DNA of 37,533 bases from DASQPE01 sp041488455 (GCA_041488455.1 JBGPPG010000019.1:1-37533); one strand, 5' to 3'. Numbered from the stretch's first letter, positions 7,727 to 16,199 are shown. Numbers and translations: made by a program. Notes: generated by a model from the sequence alone, not told the origin.

Positions 7727-8653
7727 ATGGCCGACAGCTTTCGCGACGCCAGGCTCACCGAGCTTCGCAATCCGCGCACCGCCGCCATCGACGTCGCGAC
7801 ACCCCTCGCCATCGTGGACCTGATCGGCGCGGAAGACGCCGGCGTGCCGCCCGCCGTAGCGGGCGCACGGCTCGAGCTGGCCCGGGCCGTCGAGCTGCTC
7901 GAGGCGGCGTTCCGGGCCGGCGGCCGTCTGGTCTACGTCGGCGCGGGCACCAGCGGGCGGCTGGGTGTGCTCGACGCCGCGGAGTGCCCGCCGACCTTCG
8001 GAACCCCTCCCGACATGGTGATTGCCGTCATCGCGGGGGGAACGCAGGCGCTCGTACGCTCCATCGAGGGTGCCGAGGACGACGTGAACGCGGGCATCGC
8101 CGCCATGGACGAACGGCGTGTGAGCGCCAAGGATATGGTCGTCGGCATCGCCGCGAGCGGGACCACGCCGTTCGTGCGCGCGGCGTTGGGGCGGGCGCAG
8201 GCGCTCGGCGCGCGCACCGCGCTCGTCACCTGCGCGGAGCCTCCGCGCCTGCTCAGCGACACCTGCGATGTGATCATCTTCGTCCCCGTCGGGCCCGAGG
8301 TTGTCACGGGGTCCACCCGGATGAAGGCGGGTACCGCGACCAAGCTGGTTCTCAACACGCTCACGACCGGCGCCATGATCCGCCTGGGGAAGACCTACGG
8401 TAACCTGATGGTGGACCTCAAGGCCTGGAACGAAAAGCTCGTGGACCGGAGCCAGCGCATCGTGATGGAGACCACGGGCCTGGAACGGGACCCCGCGCGC
8501 GAGGTGCTCGCGGCTGCCGACGGGAGCGTGAAGACCGCCATCGTCATGGCGCGGCGCGGCGTCGGGCGGGAAGAGGCCGAGCACCTGCTCGCCGAGCACG
8601 GAGGCCATCTCCGCGTCATCGTGGGCGACCCACCGCCGGTGGCGTCGGCGTGA
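7727..8653 (+). CDS. murQ: N-acetylmuramic acid 6-phosphate etherase
   Basis: MurQ cleaves the lactyl ether of MurNAc-6-phosphate to GlcNAc-6-phosphate and lactate in cytoplasmic peptidoglycan recycling. The 308-residue protein has the family's N-terminus (LTELRNPRTAAID), the sugar-isomerase loop GAGTSGRLGVLDAAECPPTFG, the acidic SIEGAEDD segment, and the second phosphate-binding region VVGIAASGTTPFV. VTGSTRMKAGTATKLVLN follows. The ATG at 7727 fits the family start; the open frame upstream runs through the heptamer hairpin and is not coding. It overlaps anmK by GTGA, so the two next recycling enzymes are coupled to it. Confidence 0.95.
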   Translation: MADSFRDARLTELRNPRTAAIDVATPLAIVDLIGAEDAGVPPAVAGARLELARAVELLEAAFRAGGRLVYVGAGTSGRLGVLDAAECPPTFGTPPDMVIAVIAGGTQALVRSIEGAEDDVNAGIAAMDERRVSAKDMVVGIAASGTTPFVRAALGRAQALGARTALVTCAEPPRLLSDTCDVIIFVPVGPEVVTGSTRMKAGTATKLVLNTLTTGAMIRLGKTYGNLMVDLKAWNEKLVDRSQRIVMETTGLERDPAREVLAAADGSVKTAIVMARRGVGREEAEHLLAEHGGHLRVIVGDPPPVASA

Positions 8654-9765
8654 CCGAGCGCCCCTCGCTCGGCGTCGGGCTGATGTCGGGAACGTCGCTC
8701 GACGGCATGGACGCAGCCTTTACCCGCTTTACCGGTCCCACCCACGCCGAGCTGCTCGGCTTCGCCACACGTCCGTACTCCGACGCCGAGCGCGACGCCA
8801 TCCGTGCGGTGCTCGGCGGCGGCTCCGCGGCGGATTTCGCGCGGATGCACCGCCGGCTCGCGGAGTGGGCGTGCGACGCGGTGCAGCTCGCCCTGGACGC
8901 GGGGCGCGGCCGCGCCTCCGACCTCGCCTTCATCGCCTTTCACGGCCAGACCATCTGGCACGAGCCGCCGACCGTGACGTGGCAGCTGGGCGAAGCGGCC
9001 CTGCTGGCGGAACGCTTCGGCGTCCGGGTGGTCAGCAACTTCCGCGCCCGTGACGTGGCGGCCGGGGGGCAGGGGGCACCGCTCGTTCCGGTCGCCGACG
9101 TGCTCCTCTTCGGCGCGCCCGATGCGCCTCGGGTGTTGCTCAACCTCGGCGGCATGGCGAATCTGACCTATGTCGAGCGCCGCGCGCAGGAGCGCGGCGC
9201 CTTCGCGTTCGACACCGGACCGGGGGTCGCGGTCGTGGATGCCGTCGCCCGGCTGGTGCGGCCTGGGCTCCCCTTCGATCGTGACGGCGCACTCGCGGCG
9301 CAGGGATCCCCCGATGAAGCGGTGCTCGCCGACCTGCTCGCCGACCCGTTCTTCTCGTCGCCGCCGCCCAAGAGCACCGGCCGGGAGCGTTTCGGCGACG
9401 CGTACGCGGAGGCGCTGCACCGACGCGTGCCCGGCCCGGGCGGCGTCGCGACGGCGGTCGAGCTGACCGCTCGCTCCATCGCCCGGGCGATCGCCCAGTG
9501 GGTGCCCCCGGTGCCTGAGGTCGTGGTCTCGGGCGGCGGCGTGCATCATCCGGGGCTCATGGCCGCGCTCGATCGCGCCCTCCACGCCGACGGCCGAGCT
9601 GCGCGGCTGCGCCGGTTCGACGACCTCTTCTTTCCCGGCGACGCCAAGGAGGCGGTCGCCTTTGCGCTCCTCGGCTATCTCACCCTGCACGGTCAGCCCG
9701 GCAATCTCGTCGCGGCGACCGGGGCCGCGGGTCCTCGCGTCCTCGGCACCGTGACGCCCGCATGA
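8650..9765 (+). CDS. anmK: Anhydro-N-acetylmuramic acid kinase
   Basis: AnmK phosphorylates and opens 1,6-anhydroMurNAc to MurNAc-6-phosphate, the substrate of MurQ encoded just upstream. The 371-residue length is normal. Family motifs are LGVGLMSGTSLDGMDAAF at the N-terminus, FIAFHGQTIWHEP, NFRARDVAAGGQGAPLVP, LLNLGGMANLTYV and FDTGPGVAVVDA. VVVSGGGVHHPGLM lies near the C-terminus. The GTG start overlaps the murQ stop (GTGA) and the stop overlaps nagZ (ATGA). Confidence 0.95.
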   Translation: MTERPSLGVGLMSGTSLDGMDAAFTRFTGPTHAELLGFATRPYSDAERDAIRAVLGGGSAADFARMHRRLAEWACDAVQLALDAGRGRASDLAFIAFHGQTIWHEPPTVTWQLGEAALLAERFGVRVVSNFRARDVAAGGQGAPLVPVADVLLFGAPDAPRVLLNLGGMANLTYVERRAQERGAFAFDTGPGVAVVDAVARLVRPGLPFDRDGALAAQGSPDEAVLADLLADPFFSSPPPKSTGRERFGDAYAEALHRRVPGPGGVATAVELTARSIARAIAQWVPPVPEVVVSGGGVHHPGLMAALDRALHADGRAARLRRFDDLFFPGDAKEAVAFALLGYLTLHGQPGNLVAATGAAGPRVLGTVTPA

Positions 9766-11177
9766 ATCCGGGACGGCTCATCATCCCCGCGCTGCGCGCG
9801 CGCTCCGACGGCAGCTTCACCCATGAGGCCGAAACCATCCGGACCGCGCTCGACGTCGGCGCCGGCGGGTTCATCATTTTTGGTGGGAACGTGGACTCAG
9901 TCCGGACGCTGACCGCGGACCTCGTGCGGCGCGCGGGACGCCCGCTGCTGCTCGCGTCGGATCTGGAGCGCGGAGCTGGCCAGCAGGTCGAGGGGCTCAC
10001 CGAGCTGCCGCCCCCCGCGGCGCTGGCGCGGCTCGACGATCCGGACGTCATCCGCTGGGCCGGCGCGCTGACCGCCGCCGAGGCTCGCTCCGTCGGGATC
10101 AACTGGGTGTTCGCGCCCGTGGCCGATCTCGACGTCCTGCCGACCAATCCCATCGTGCAAACGCGCGCGTTCGGCGCGGATCCCTCGGCGGTCGCGGCCT
10201 GCGTGCGGCGCTGGGTCGAGGGCTGCGAGACGACGGGCGCACTCGCCTGCGCCAAGCACTATCCCGGCCACGGCCGCACGGCGATCGACTCGCACGTCGC
10301 GCTGCCTTCGGTCTCCGGCGGAGAGGCAACCCTCCGGGACCAGGACGAGCGGCCGTTCGCGGAGGCGGTCGCCGCGGGCGTGGCGAGCGTGATGACCGCG
10401 CACGTCGCCTACCCCTCGCTCGATCCGTCCGGCCTGCCCGCCACGCTCTCGGCGGCCATTCTCTCGCGGCTCCGCGGCAGGCTGGGCTTCGACGGGATCA
10501 TCGTCACCGATGCGCTGATCATGGAGGGCGCGCTCAGCGGGCAGAGCGAGGGCACGGCGGCGGTGAGCGCGCTCGCTGCCGGCGTGGATGTGCTGCTGTA
10601 CCCGAGCGATGCCGCTCGAGTGTGCGGGACGGTCAGTGAGGCCGCCGGATCCGGCGCGCTCCCGTTCGAGCGTCTCGCGGACGCGGAGCGACGCTACGAC
10701 GCCGCGCTCGCGCGCGCAACGCGGGCGCCCGGCTCTGTGCCCGCCGGACCATACGGGTCGGCGGACCATCTGGCCGACGCGTTGGTCGATCGCGGGCTCA
10801 TCCACGGCGCCTTGCGCGGACTCAAGGGGCCGATCGAGCTCGTCGTGGTGGACGACGATCTGGGCGGGGTGTACGCGCCGAGCCCGAGCGACTATCTGGC
10901 GAAGTGGCTGGGCGATCGCGGGCTCTCGGGAAGCGGGGGCGCGCGCGTCGTCCTTGTCTTCGCCGAGCCCCGGGCCTGGAAGGGCAGGGGCGGGCTCGGC
11001 CCCGCGGCGCGGGATCATCTGTCCCTCGAGGCTCCGACCGCCGATCTGGTCGTGCTGTTCGGCCATCCACGGCTGGCCGAGGAGATACCCGGCGGACGCC
11101 CGCTGCTGCTGGCGTGGCACCGGCAGCGACTGATGCAGGAGGCGGTGGGGAGGTGGCTTGCAGCCCGAGTGCAGTGA
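9762..11177 (+). CDS. nagZ: Glycoside hydrolase family 3, NagZ-like beta-N-acetylglucosaminidase
   Basis: The protein removes GlcNAc from GlcNAc-anhydroMurNAc muropeptides, feeding AnmK. Hallmarks are FIIFGGN, SDLERGAGQQ, the NagZ-type catalytic loop CAKHYPGHGRTAIDSHVALP (about residues 162-181), and the nucleophile Asp in IVTDALIMEGA (about 250). It has 471 residues, against about 340 for short NagZ, with an extra C-terminal region of unclear role (about 330-471). There is no signal peptide, consistent with cytoplasmic recycling. The first four bases overlap anmK. The stop lies in a GTGAACG unit at the edge of the 11190 repeat. Confidence 0.9.
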   Translation: MNPGRLIIPALRARSDGSFTHEAETIRTALDVGAGGFIIFGGNVDSVRTLTADLVRRAGRPLLLASDLERGAGQQVEGLTELPPPAALARLDDPDVIRWAGALTAAEARSVGINWVFAPVADLDVLPTNPIVQTRAFGADPSAVAACVRRWVEGCETTGALACAKHYPGHGRTAIDSHVALPSVSGGEATLRDQDERPFAEAVAAGVASVMTAHVAYPSLDPSGLPATLSAAILSRLRGRLGFDGIIVTDALIMEGALSGQSEGTAAVSALAAGVDVLLYPSDAARVCGTVSEAAGSGALPFERLADAERRYDAALARATRAPGSVPAGPYGSADHLADALVDRGLIHGALRGLKGPIELVVVDDDLGGVYAPSPSDYLAKWLGDRGLSGSGGARVVLVFAEPRAWKGRGGLGPAARDHLSLEAPTADLVVLFGHPRLAEEIPGGRPLLLAWHRQRLMQEAVGRWLAARVQ

Positions 11178-11189
11178 ACGGGCGGGCAG

Positions 11190-11255
11190 GTAAACAGTGA
11201 ACAGTGAACAGGGGCCCCGCTGAACACTGGAGCCTGTTCACTGTTTACTGTTCAC
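11190..11255. terminator. Heptamer inverted repeat (GTGAACA family) between nagZ and ampG
   Basis: Arms 11190-11212 and 11233-11255 each hold three 7-bp units (GTAAACA/GTGAACA) plus GG/CC; 21 of 23 positions pair across a 20-nt interior containing GGCCCC and CTGGAG. It lies between convergent genes. The right arm is read by ampG as its last codons (VNSKQ and the stop). Confidence 0.7.
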
Positions 11256-12437
11256 TGTGCTTGGGGCATTCCGGATCTTTGGAAGTAGGAGATACGCCGG
11301 AAACGCCAGCACGAAGGTCAGCAGGAAGTACTTCCCGTAGCCCATCGCCTGCGCCAGCTCGCCCGACAGCTTGCCGGCTCCTGCCCGCGTGATCGCGAGC
11401 AGCGCGGAGAGCAGCGCGAACTGCGTGGCCGCGTAGCGTTTCTCGCACACTGACATCAGGAACGCCAGGTACGCGGCGGTCCCGAGACCGGCCGCGAAAT
11501 TCTCGAACAGAGCCGCGCCCACGATCAGCGGCTCCGACACCGCGCCGGTGGCGGCGGCCCAATAGCCCAGGCTCGACAGCGCCTGCACCAGGCCCAGCAC
11601 CCAGAGCCCGCGGAAGATCCCCCAGCGTGACGTGAACACTCCGCCGAGCGCGGCTCCGGCGATCGTCGCGACGATGCGCCCGGTCGTGAGCACGGCGCCG
11701 ATCTCCGTGAGCGACAGTCCGCGATCCACCCAGAACGGGCGCGTCATCGGCTCCAGCGCCGCGATGTCCAGCTTGAACAGCAGCGCAAACGCCACGACGG
11801 CCCAGATGTCCTTCCGCGCCAGCAGCGCACGGAGCGGTTCCCAGATCGCCGACGTGCGCTGCACGGGCTGCTCCGGCGCCGGTAGCGCGAGCGCGGCGAC
11901 GGCCAGCGTCGCCAGCACCGCCGTGCCGGTGGCGAAGCTCGTTTGCCAGCCCGTGCGACCCGCCAGCCAGATCAGCAGCCCACCGGCGGTGAGCATCGCC
12001 ACGCGGTAGGTGGCGATCCGGACGGCGTTCGCTACACCCAGCTCCGCGGTCGTCGTGGTCTCGATCGTGTACGCGTCGATCGCGATGTCCTGCGTCGCCG
12101 AGAGCGTGACGATCGTGATCGCGATGATCCAGAAGGCCGGCCCAAGCCTCGCGGGATCGATGTGACCGAGGACCAGCGTGAGCGCGGCGATGCCCGCGAG
12201 GCAGCCCGTGATCCCGACGCGGCGGGTGCCGAAGCCCACCCAGTCCACCAGCGGGGCCCAGAGGAACTTGAGGCTCCACGGCGCCGTGATGGCCGCGACG
12301 TTGCCGATGTCCGCCAGCGCAGCGCCCTGGCTGCGGAGGTAGACCGGGATCGCCTCGTTGACGAGGCCGAAGGGAAACCCGGACGCAAAGGCCAGCGCGC
12401 CGATCCAGGCGAGCCGTGCCTCGAGCGACCGCTTCAC
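11238..12437 (-). CDS. ampG: AmpG-like muropeptide permease (MFS)
   Basis: AmpG imports GlcNAc-anhydroMurNAc peptides across the inner membrane. The 399-residue protein has about 12 hydrophobic segments and the AmpG-type phrases GFPFGLVNEAIPVYLRSQGA, LKFLWAPLVDWVGFGTRR, and LSATQDIAIDAYTIE. The location opposite murQ-anmK-nagZ strongly supports this over a general MFS call. ATG at 12437 overlaps the phosphatase stop (ATGA), so the transporter is translated behind the PP2C gene. The C-terminal STVNSKQ is encoded by repeat units of the neighbouring inverted repeat and is probably not functional. Confidence 0.88.
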   Translation of the reverse strand: MKRSLEARLAWIGALAFASGFPFGLVNEAIPVYLRSQGAALADIGNVAAITAPWSLKFLWAPLVDWVGFGTRRVGITGCLAGIAALTLVLGHIDPARLGPAFWIIAITIVTLSATQDIAIDAYTIETTTTAELGVANAVRIATYRVAMLTAGGLLIWLAGRTGWQTSFATGTAVLATLAVAALALPAPEQPVQRTSAIWEPLRALLARKDIWAVVAFALLFKLDIAALEPMTRPFWVDRGLSLTEIGAVLTTGRIVATIAGAALGGVFTSRWGIFRGLWVLGLVQALSSLGYWAAATGAVSEPLIVGAALFENFAAGLGTAAYLAFLMSVCEKRYAATQFALLSALLAITRAGAGKLSGELAQAMGYGKYFLLTFVLAFPAYLLLPKIRNAPSTVNSKQ

Positions 12438-13531
12438 CGCGTGGCGGCGGCGTAGATGAGCAGCATCGCCAGCACGGCCAAGGCAACCGCGACCAGCATG
12501 GAGCCGGGCCGGCGGGCGAACGGGAGCGCGCTGCGGGATTGCTCCAGCTCCGGGAGGGGGTCGGGGGGCGGGTCCGTCGCGGGCGGATCGGCCGCGGCCG
12601 GCGACGTGATCTCCACCGTCTTCCGGACCACGGCGCGCTCACCGGTCGGCGCGGCACTCTCAGGCACCCGGTACACCTGATAGCCGACGTCGTCGGCAGG
12701 CTCGCGCTCGGGGAGCCCTTCGCCTTCGAACCGCACGACCACCACCGTGATGTTGTCGGGCCCGCCGCGGCTGTTGGCCAGATTGATCAGCGCGGTGCAC
12801 AGCTCGACCGGCTCGGGGTAGGCCGCGACGAGGTCGGCCAGTTCCTCCCGCCGGACCTGGCCCGACAAGCCGTCAGAGCAGATCACGAGGGTGTCGCCGC
12901 GCCCAAGGGTCTGATGGGTGAGATCCACCTTCACCCGGGCATCGGGGCCCAGCGCCTGAAGGATGATGTTCCTCCGCTCGCTCTGCTCGGCTTCCTCCTC
13001 GGTCAGCTCGCCCGCGTCCACCAGGCGCTGCATCAGCGACTGGTCCTTGGTGATCTGAACGACGTCGCCATTGCGCGCGAGATAGGCGCGGCTGTCTCCG
13101 ATCTGGGCGAGCCAGAGCCCGCTGCCGTACACGCCGGCCACCGTCGCCGTCGTGCCCATGCCGCGCAGCTCAGGATGCTGGCGGGCGTACTCGTAGATGC
13201 GGTGATTGGCCAGCTCAACCGCCTCGCGCATCCGATAGGCGAACCGGTCCTCCGACGTTTCCTCGTCCGTCCCCCACACCGTTGTGAGATGCGTGTAGAT
13301 GACGTCGGCCGCCATCTGGCTGGCAAGCTCGCCGGCCGCTGCGCCGCCCATGCCATCCGCGACCAGGAACACCGATCCCTTCGGTCCCACGACGTGATCG
13401 CGGACCTCGGGTTGGAGGCTGGCATTGCGGGTGGAGAGATCGGCGACGAGGAACGCGTCCTCGTTGTGCTCGCGGGCGAGGCCGAGGTCGGTCTTGCCGA
13501 AGACGGTGACGCGGACCGGACCAGAAGTCAA
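12434..13531 (-). CDS. prpC: PP2C-family protein Ser/Thr phosphatase with C-terminal membrane anchor
   Basis: A metal-dependent phosphatase that reverses Hanks-type kinase phosphorylation. Of 365 residues, about 1-255 form the PP2C domain. Its motifs are GLAREHNEDAF, VFLVADGMGGAAAGE, GMGTTATVAGVY, LAQIGDSRAYL, LVICSDGLSGQV and GGPDNITVVVV. A proline-rich linker follows, and a single hydrophobic segment near residues 343-361 (MLVAVALAVLAMLLIYAA) leaves the enzyme facing the cytoplasm. The start is TTG at 13531, with GAGG five bases upstream and a good promoter behind it. Its likely partner is the kinase at 16206; the gene is coupled to ampG, tying phosphorylation control to muropeptide import. 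Confidence 0.92.
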   Translation of the reverse strand: MTSGPVRVTVFGKTDLGLAREHNEDAFLVADLSTRNASLQPEVRDHVVGPKGSVFLVADGMGGAAAGELASQMAADVIYTHLTTVWGTDEETSEDRFAYRMREAVELANHRIYEYARQHPELRGMGTTATVAGVYGSGLWLAQIGDSRAYLARNGDVVQITKDQSLMQRLVDAGELTEEEAEQSERRNIILQALGPDARVKVDLTHQTLGRGDTLVICSDGLSGQVRREELADLVAAYPEPVELCTALINLANSRGGPDNITVVVVRFEGEGLPEREPADDVGYQVYRVPESAAPTGERAVVRKTVEITSPAAADPPATDPPPDPLPELEQSRSALPFARRPGSMLVAVALAVLAMLLIYAAATR

Positions 13532-13564
13532 ACAGGCCTCGCAGAGGAATCGTTGGGTCGCGGC

Positions 13565-13593
13565 AATCTAGAGATCGGTCGGAAACGCGTCAA
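13565..13593 (-). promoter_or_regulatory. Promoter of the PP2C-ampG operon
   Basis: On the minus strand TTGACG (13593-13588), a 17-bp spacer, TAGATT (13570-13565). The predicted start gives a leader of about 26 nt that contains GAGG before the TTG start. Confidence 0.6.
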
Positions 13594-13605
13594 CCACGCG
13601 CGTGG
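13594..13605. promoter_or_regulatory. 12-bp perfect palindrome in the divergent PP2C/amidase promoter region
   Basis: CCACGCGCGTGG directly abuts the -35 box of the phosphatase promoter and lies about 20 bp upstream of the amidase -10 box. It could be an operator shared by the two divergent genes. No regulator can be named. Confidence 0.4.
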
Positions 13606-13625
13606 CGTAAGTGGCGGTGACTATG

Positions 13626-13631
13626 TACCTT
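13626..13631 (+). promoter_or_regulatory. -10 box giving a leaderless amidase transcript
   Basis: TACCTT ends exactly 6 bp before the ATG at 13638, so +1 should coincide with the A of the start codon. No convincing -35 hexamer is visible at 16-18 bp. Confidence 0.45.
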
Positions 13632-13637
13632 GCACCC

Positions 13638-15554
13638 ATGATCGCCCGCCGCGCGCGCCTGGCCGTCATCGGTCTCGTTGCGCTCGCCTGCACCCGTCCG
13701 CCCAGCACCACTCCCGCTCCCACACCCACGGCCGCCGCGAGCCATCTCCCGCCGGTGCCGGTCGCGAGCGGACCGCTGGTGCTCACCGTGGCCTATCCTC
13801 CCCCGGACGCGGTGGTGGACGCGCGGGACTCGAGCTTCCTCTTCGGCTCGACCGGCACCGGCCAAGCGGAGCTCACGATCAACGGCGCGCCGGTCCGGGT
13901 CTGGCCCAACGGTGCGTGGCTCGCATGGGTCGCGCTACCCCGCGACTCCGCCATGCAGTTCCGGCTCGTCGCCCGCACGGCGAGCGACTCGGCCGAGCTG
14001 CTCTACGCGGCGCATCGCGCAGCCCGATTCGTCCCTCCGGAAACGCCGGTCTGGATCGACTCGACCTCGCTCGCTCCCCAGGGGCGAGTCTGGCTGGGGC
14101 GGGAAGAATATCTCCCTCTCGCCGCCCGGGCCGCCGAGGGCGCGGAGCTGCGCCTTCGGCTGGCGGACGGCACCCTCGTCCCGCTCACACCAAATCCACG
14201 CCCGGACGAGATCCCCGCCGGCATCCGTGCGTTCGACCACGATACCATGAACCTGCGGGCCGAGCCGCTTCCGGACCGCTACGCCGGCGTGCTGCGAGGA
14301 GTGCGCGTGGGCGATCCCGGGCCGGTGATGGCGCCGGTCGCACCCGGAACGGACCCATGGCCGGTGCTCGAGGCGATCCGCGGGAGCGACACCGCCCGCG
14401 TGCGCTGGCCGCTGGAAGTGGGGTTGCTCGATACACTCCCGGTCGTCGTTCAGCTCGGCGACTCGGCCGGGGCGGCGGACGCGGTCGCCGTCGGGCGCGC
14501 CGCGCCGAGGACCAGTTACCAGTGGTTCTTCCCGGCGGGCACGCGGGCCCTGGTCTCGGGTCGGCGGAACGATGAGGTGCGCCTTCGGTTGAGCGAAGGG
14601 GTGGACGCCTGGGTCGCGGCGGCGGAGATGCGCGCTCTGACTCCGGGAACACCGCGGCCCCGGGCCGTCGTCGGATCGATCGCGATAACACCGATGGCCG
14701 GAGGCGAGCGAGCGTCGATCCGCGTTCCCCTGGGCGTCAGGATCCCCTTCCGCGTAGACGAGGCCGATCGTGGGCTCACACTCACACTCTACGGCGCGGC
14801 CGGCGATGTGAGCTGGCTTCGGTACGGCACCGGTGACTCTCCTGTCCGCCGCGTGACGTGGAGTCAGGAGCCGGGCGGCCGCACGGTGCTCGCGATCGAG
14901 CTCACCGCACCGGTCTGGGGCTACCGGACGCGCTGGAGCGGGACCGATCTGGTGCTCGAGGTCCGCCGGCCGCCCCGGATGAGCGGCGGTAGGCCGCTCG
15001 CTGGACGGCTGATCGTCGTGGACCCGGGACACCCGCCCGGTGGTGCGACCGGTCCGACCGGGCTGCGAGAGGCTGAGGCGAACCTCTCGGTGAGCCTTCG
15101 ATTGCGTATCCTGCTCGAGGCGGCCGGCGCCCGCGTGGTGATGACCCGCACGACCGACGTGCCGGTGGAGCTCGGCGCCCGAGTGCGACTCGCCGACGGC
15201 CTGGACGCCGACCTGCTGGTCTCGATCCACAACAACGCCTTACCAGACGGCGTGAATCCGTTCACCAACAACGGAACCAGTCTCTACTACAACCATCCGC
15301 GAAGCCTGCCGCTCGCCCGCGCCATCCAGCACGAGCTCGTCGAGCGGTTCGGCGTGCGGGATCTCGGCGTCGGCCGCGCCGATCTCGCGCTCACCCGTGC
15401 GACCTGGCAGCCGGCGGTCCTCTGCGAGGGGCTGTACATGATCGTCCCCGACCAGGAGGCGGCGCTCCGGAGTGTGGCAGGGCAGGAGCTGTATGCGCGG
15501 GGGGTATTCGAGGGGATCGTCGAGTTCATGAAGGCAGTGAACAGGGAAGAGTGA
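13638..15554 (+). CDS. Lipoprotein-like N-acetylmuramoyl-L-alanine amidase (Amidase_3)
   Basis: The 638-residue protein carries an N-terminal signal peptide with lipobox-like LVALAC, a long beta-rich region (about 45-440) that I do not recognise, and a C-terminal Amidase_3 domain (about 450-635). Zinc and catalytic positions are visible: His in VVDPGHPPGG, Glu in LREAEANLS, His in LLVSIHNNALP and Glu in VLCEGLYM. It would cut the stem peptide from MurNAc in the envelope. ATG 13638 was chosen over 13611 because the signal peptide and the -10 box fit it. The last residues, VNREE, run through the heptamer repeat. Confidence 0.9.
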   Translation: MIARRARLAVIGLVALACTRPPSTTPAPTPTAAASHLPPVPVASGPLVLTVAYPPPDAVVDARDSSFLFGSTGTGQAELTINGAPVRVWPNGAWLAWVALPRDSAMQFRLVARTASDSAELLYAAHRAARFVPPETPVWIDSTSLAPQGRVWLGREEYLPLAARAAEGAELRLRLADGTLVPLTPNPRPDEIPAGIRAFDHDTMNLRAEPLPDRYAGVLRGVRVGDPGPVMAPVAPGTDPWPVLEAIRGSDTARVRWPLEVGLLDTLPVVVQLGDSAGAADAVAVGRAAPRTSYQWFFPAGTRALVSGRRNDEVRLRLSEGVDAWVAAAEMRALTPGTPRPRAVVGSIAITPMAGGERASIRVPLGVRIPFRVDEADRGLTLTLYGAAGDVSWLRYGTGDSPVRRVTWSQEPGGRTVLAIELTAPVWGYRTRWSGTDLVLEVRRPPRMSGGRPLAGRLIVVDPGHPPGGATGPTGLREAEANLSVSLRLRILLEAAGARVVMTRTTDVPVELGARVRLADGLDADLLVSIHNNALPDGVNPFTNNGTSLYYNHPRSLPLARAIQHELVERFGVRDLGVGRADLALTRATWQPAVLCEGLYMIVPDQEAALRSVAGQELYARGVFEGIVEFMKAVNREE

Positions 15555-15603
15555 ACAGGGGGCCCCGTGCATCGGAGCCCCCTGTTTACTGTTCACTGTT
15601 CAC
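15537..15603. terminator. Heptamer inverted repeat (GTGAACA family) after the amidase
   Basis: Arms 15537-15566 and 15574-15603 flank a 7-nt loop. Each arm has three 7-bp units and a GGGGGCYCC core. The amidase stop (15552-15554) lies in the third unit. The core plus the pyrimidine-rich arms give hairpin-then-U/C-tract on both strands, between convergent genes. Confidence 0.7.
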
Positions 15604-15608
15604 GGCGG

Positions 15609-16097
15609 TCATCTGGGCCACGACTCCGGCCGGCTCGGCGTCAGGACGATGAGCGGCTGCACCAGCGTGTCTGCACGGATCGAGGCCTCGACCTGGACCA
15701 GGTTCTGGGCCTCCCCAGCGGCAACGTCGAACGTGGCAATATGCATGAGCAGGGCGGTCAGCGGAGCGTCCTCGAGCTTGTCTTCCGGCACCCCGTCTAC
15801 CGGCGTTCCGGTATTGAGGGTTACGCGGGCGTGCCCGAACAGCCAGAGCGGAAGTCCTTCCAGCGCGGCCAGCAAGCGGCGGTTGAGCGGCAGGCTCTCG
15901 CCGTTCAGGGTGATCAGGCCAAGAGTCGGGCGCTCGTGCTGGCGGCGCGAGTGCACGACGAAGCCGTAGGCTAGCGACGGTTCCTGACCGCCGGACCGGC
16001 GGAGCGCGGCCCGTAGCTTCTGCTGGCTGAACGCGATCGTGTGGTACGGGACCACGAGGATCTCCCGGGTGCATGCGTTTTCGAGGAACGCGCACAT
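15609..16097 (-). CDS. Hypothetical protein, soluble, unknown function
   Basis: The 162-residue frame has good codon bias and no signal peptide or membrane segment. I do not recognise the family. Phrases such as EILVVPYHTIAFSQQKLRAALRR, split here as EILVVPYHTIAFSQQ and KLRAALRR, together with PTLGLITLNGESLPLNRRLL and LVQPLIVLTPSRPES, suggest an alpha/beta fold. A -10-like TATGCT sits exactly 6 bp before its ATG, supporting this start and a leaderless transcript. The 192-residue frame overlapping it is arginine/proline-rich and was judged a shadow. It converges with the amidase gene. Confidence 0.72.
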   Translation of the reverse strand: MCAFLENACTREILVVPYHTIAFSQQKLRAALRRSGGQEPSLAYGFVVHSRRQHERPTLGLITLNGESLPLNRRLLAALEGLPLWLFGHARVTLNTGTPVDGVPEDKLEDAPLTALLMHIATFDVAAGEAQNLVQVEASIRADTLVQPLIVLTPSRPESWPR

Positions 16098-16103
16098 CGG
16101 TCG

Positions 16104-16109
16104 AGCATA
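16104..16109 (-). promoter_or_regulatory. -10 box giving a leaderless transcript of the 16097 gene
   Basis: TATGCT on the minus strand, 6 bp before the ATG at 16097. The -35 region is poor. Confidence 0.4.
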
Positions 16110-16171
16110 GTTCGTGCCATGAGGGACTTTGCGGCCCGTGCGTCATCGTCGCGACGGCACGCATGATGCCA

Positions 16172-16199
16172 TTGACTCCCCTTACTCCCTAGGTAGCTT
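16172..16199 (+). promoter_or_regulatory. Promoter of the Ser/Thr kinase gene, leaderless
   Basis: TTGACT (16172-16177), a 16-bp spacer, TAGCTT (16194-16199), then exactly 6 bp to the ATG at 16206. Both hexamers fit sigma70 consensus reasonably, so +1 should be the A of the start codon. Confidence 0.6.

Noticed and set aside
11015..11241. Open frames spelling periodic peptides such as SLFTVHC or HCSLFT across the repeats
   Set aside because: A 7-bp unit translates as a 7-residue periodic peptide in any frame, so these are repeat artefacts and not genes.
15586..16164. A 192-residue alternative frame over the 15609 gene
   Set aside because: Arginine/proline-rich composition; the other frame has coding-like composition and a -10 box 6 bp before its start.
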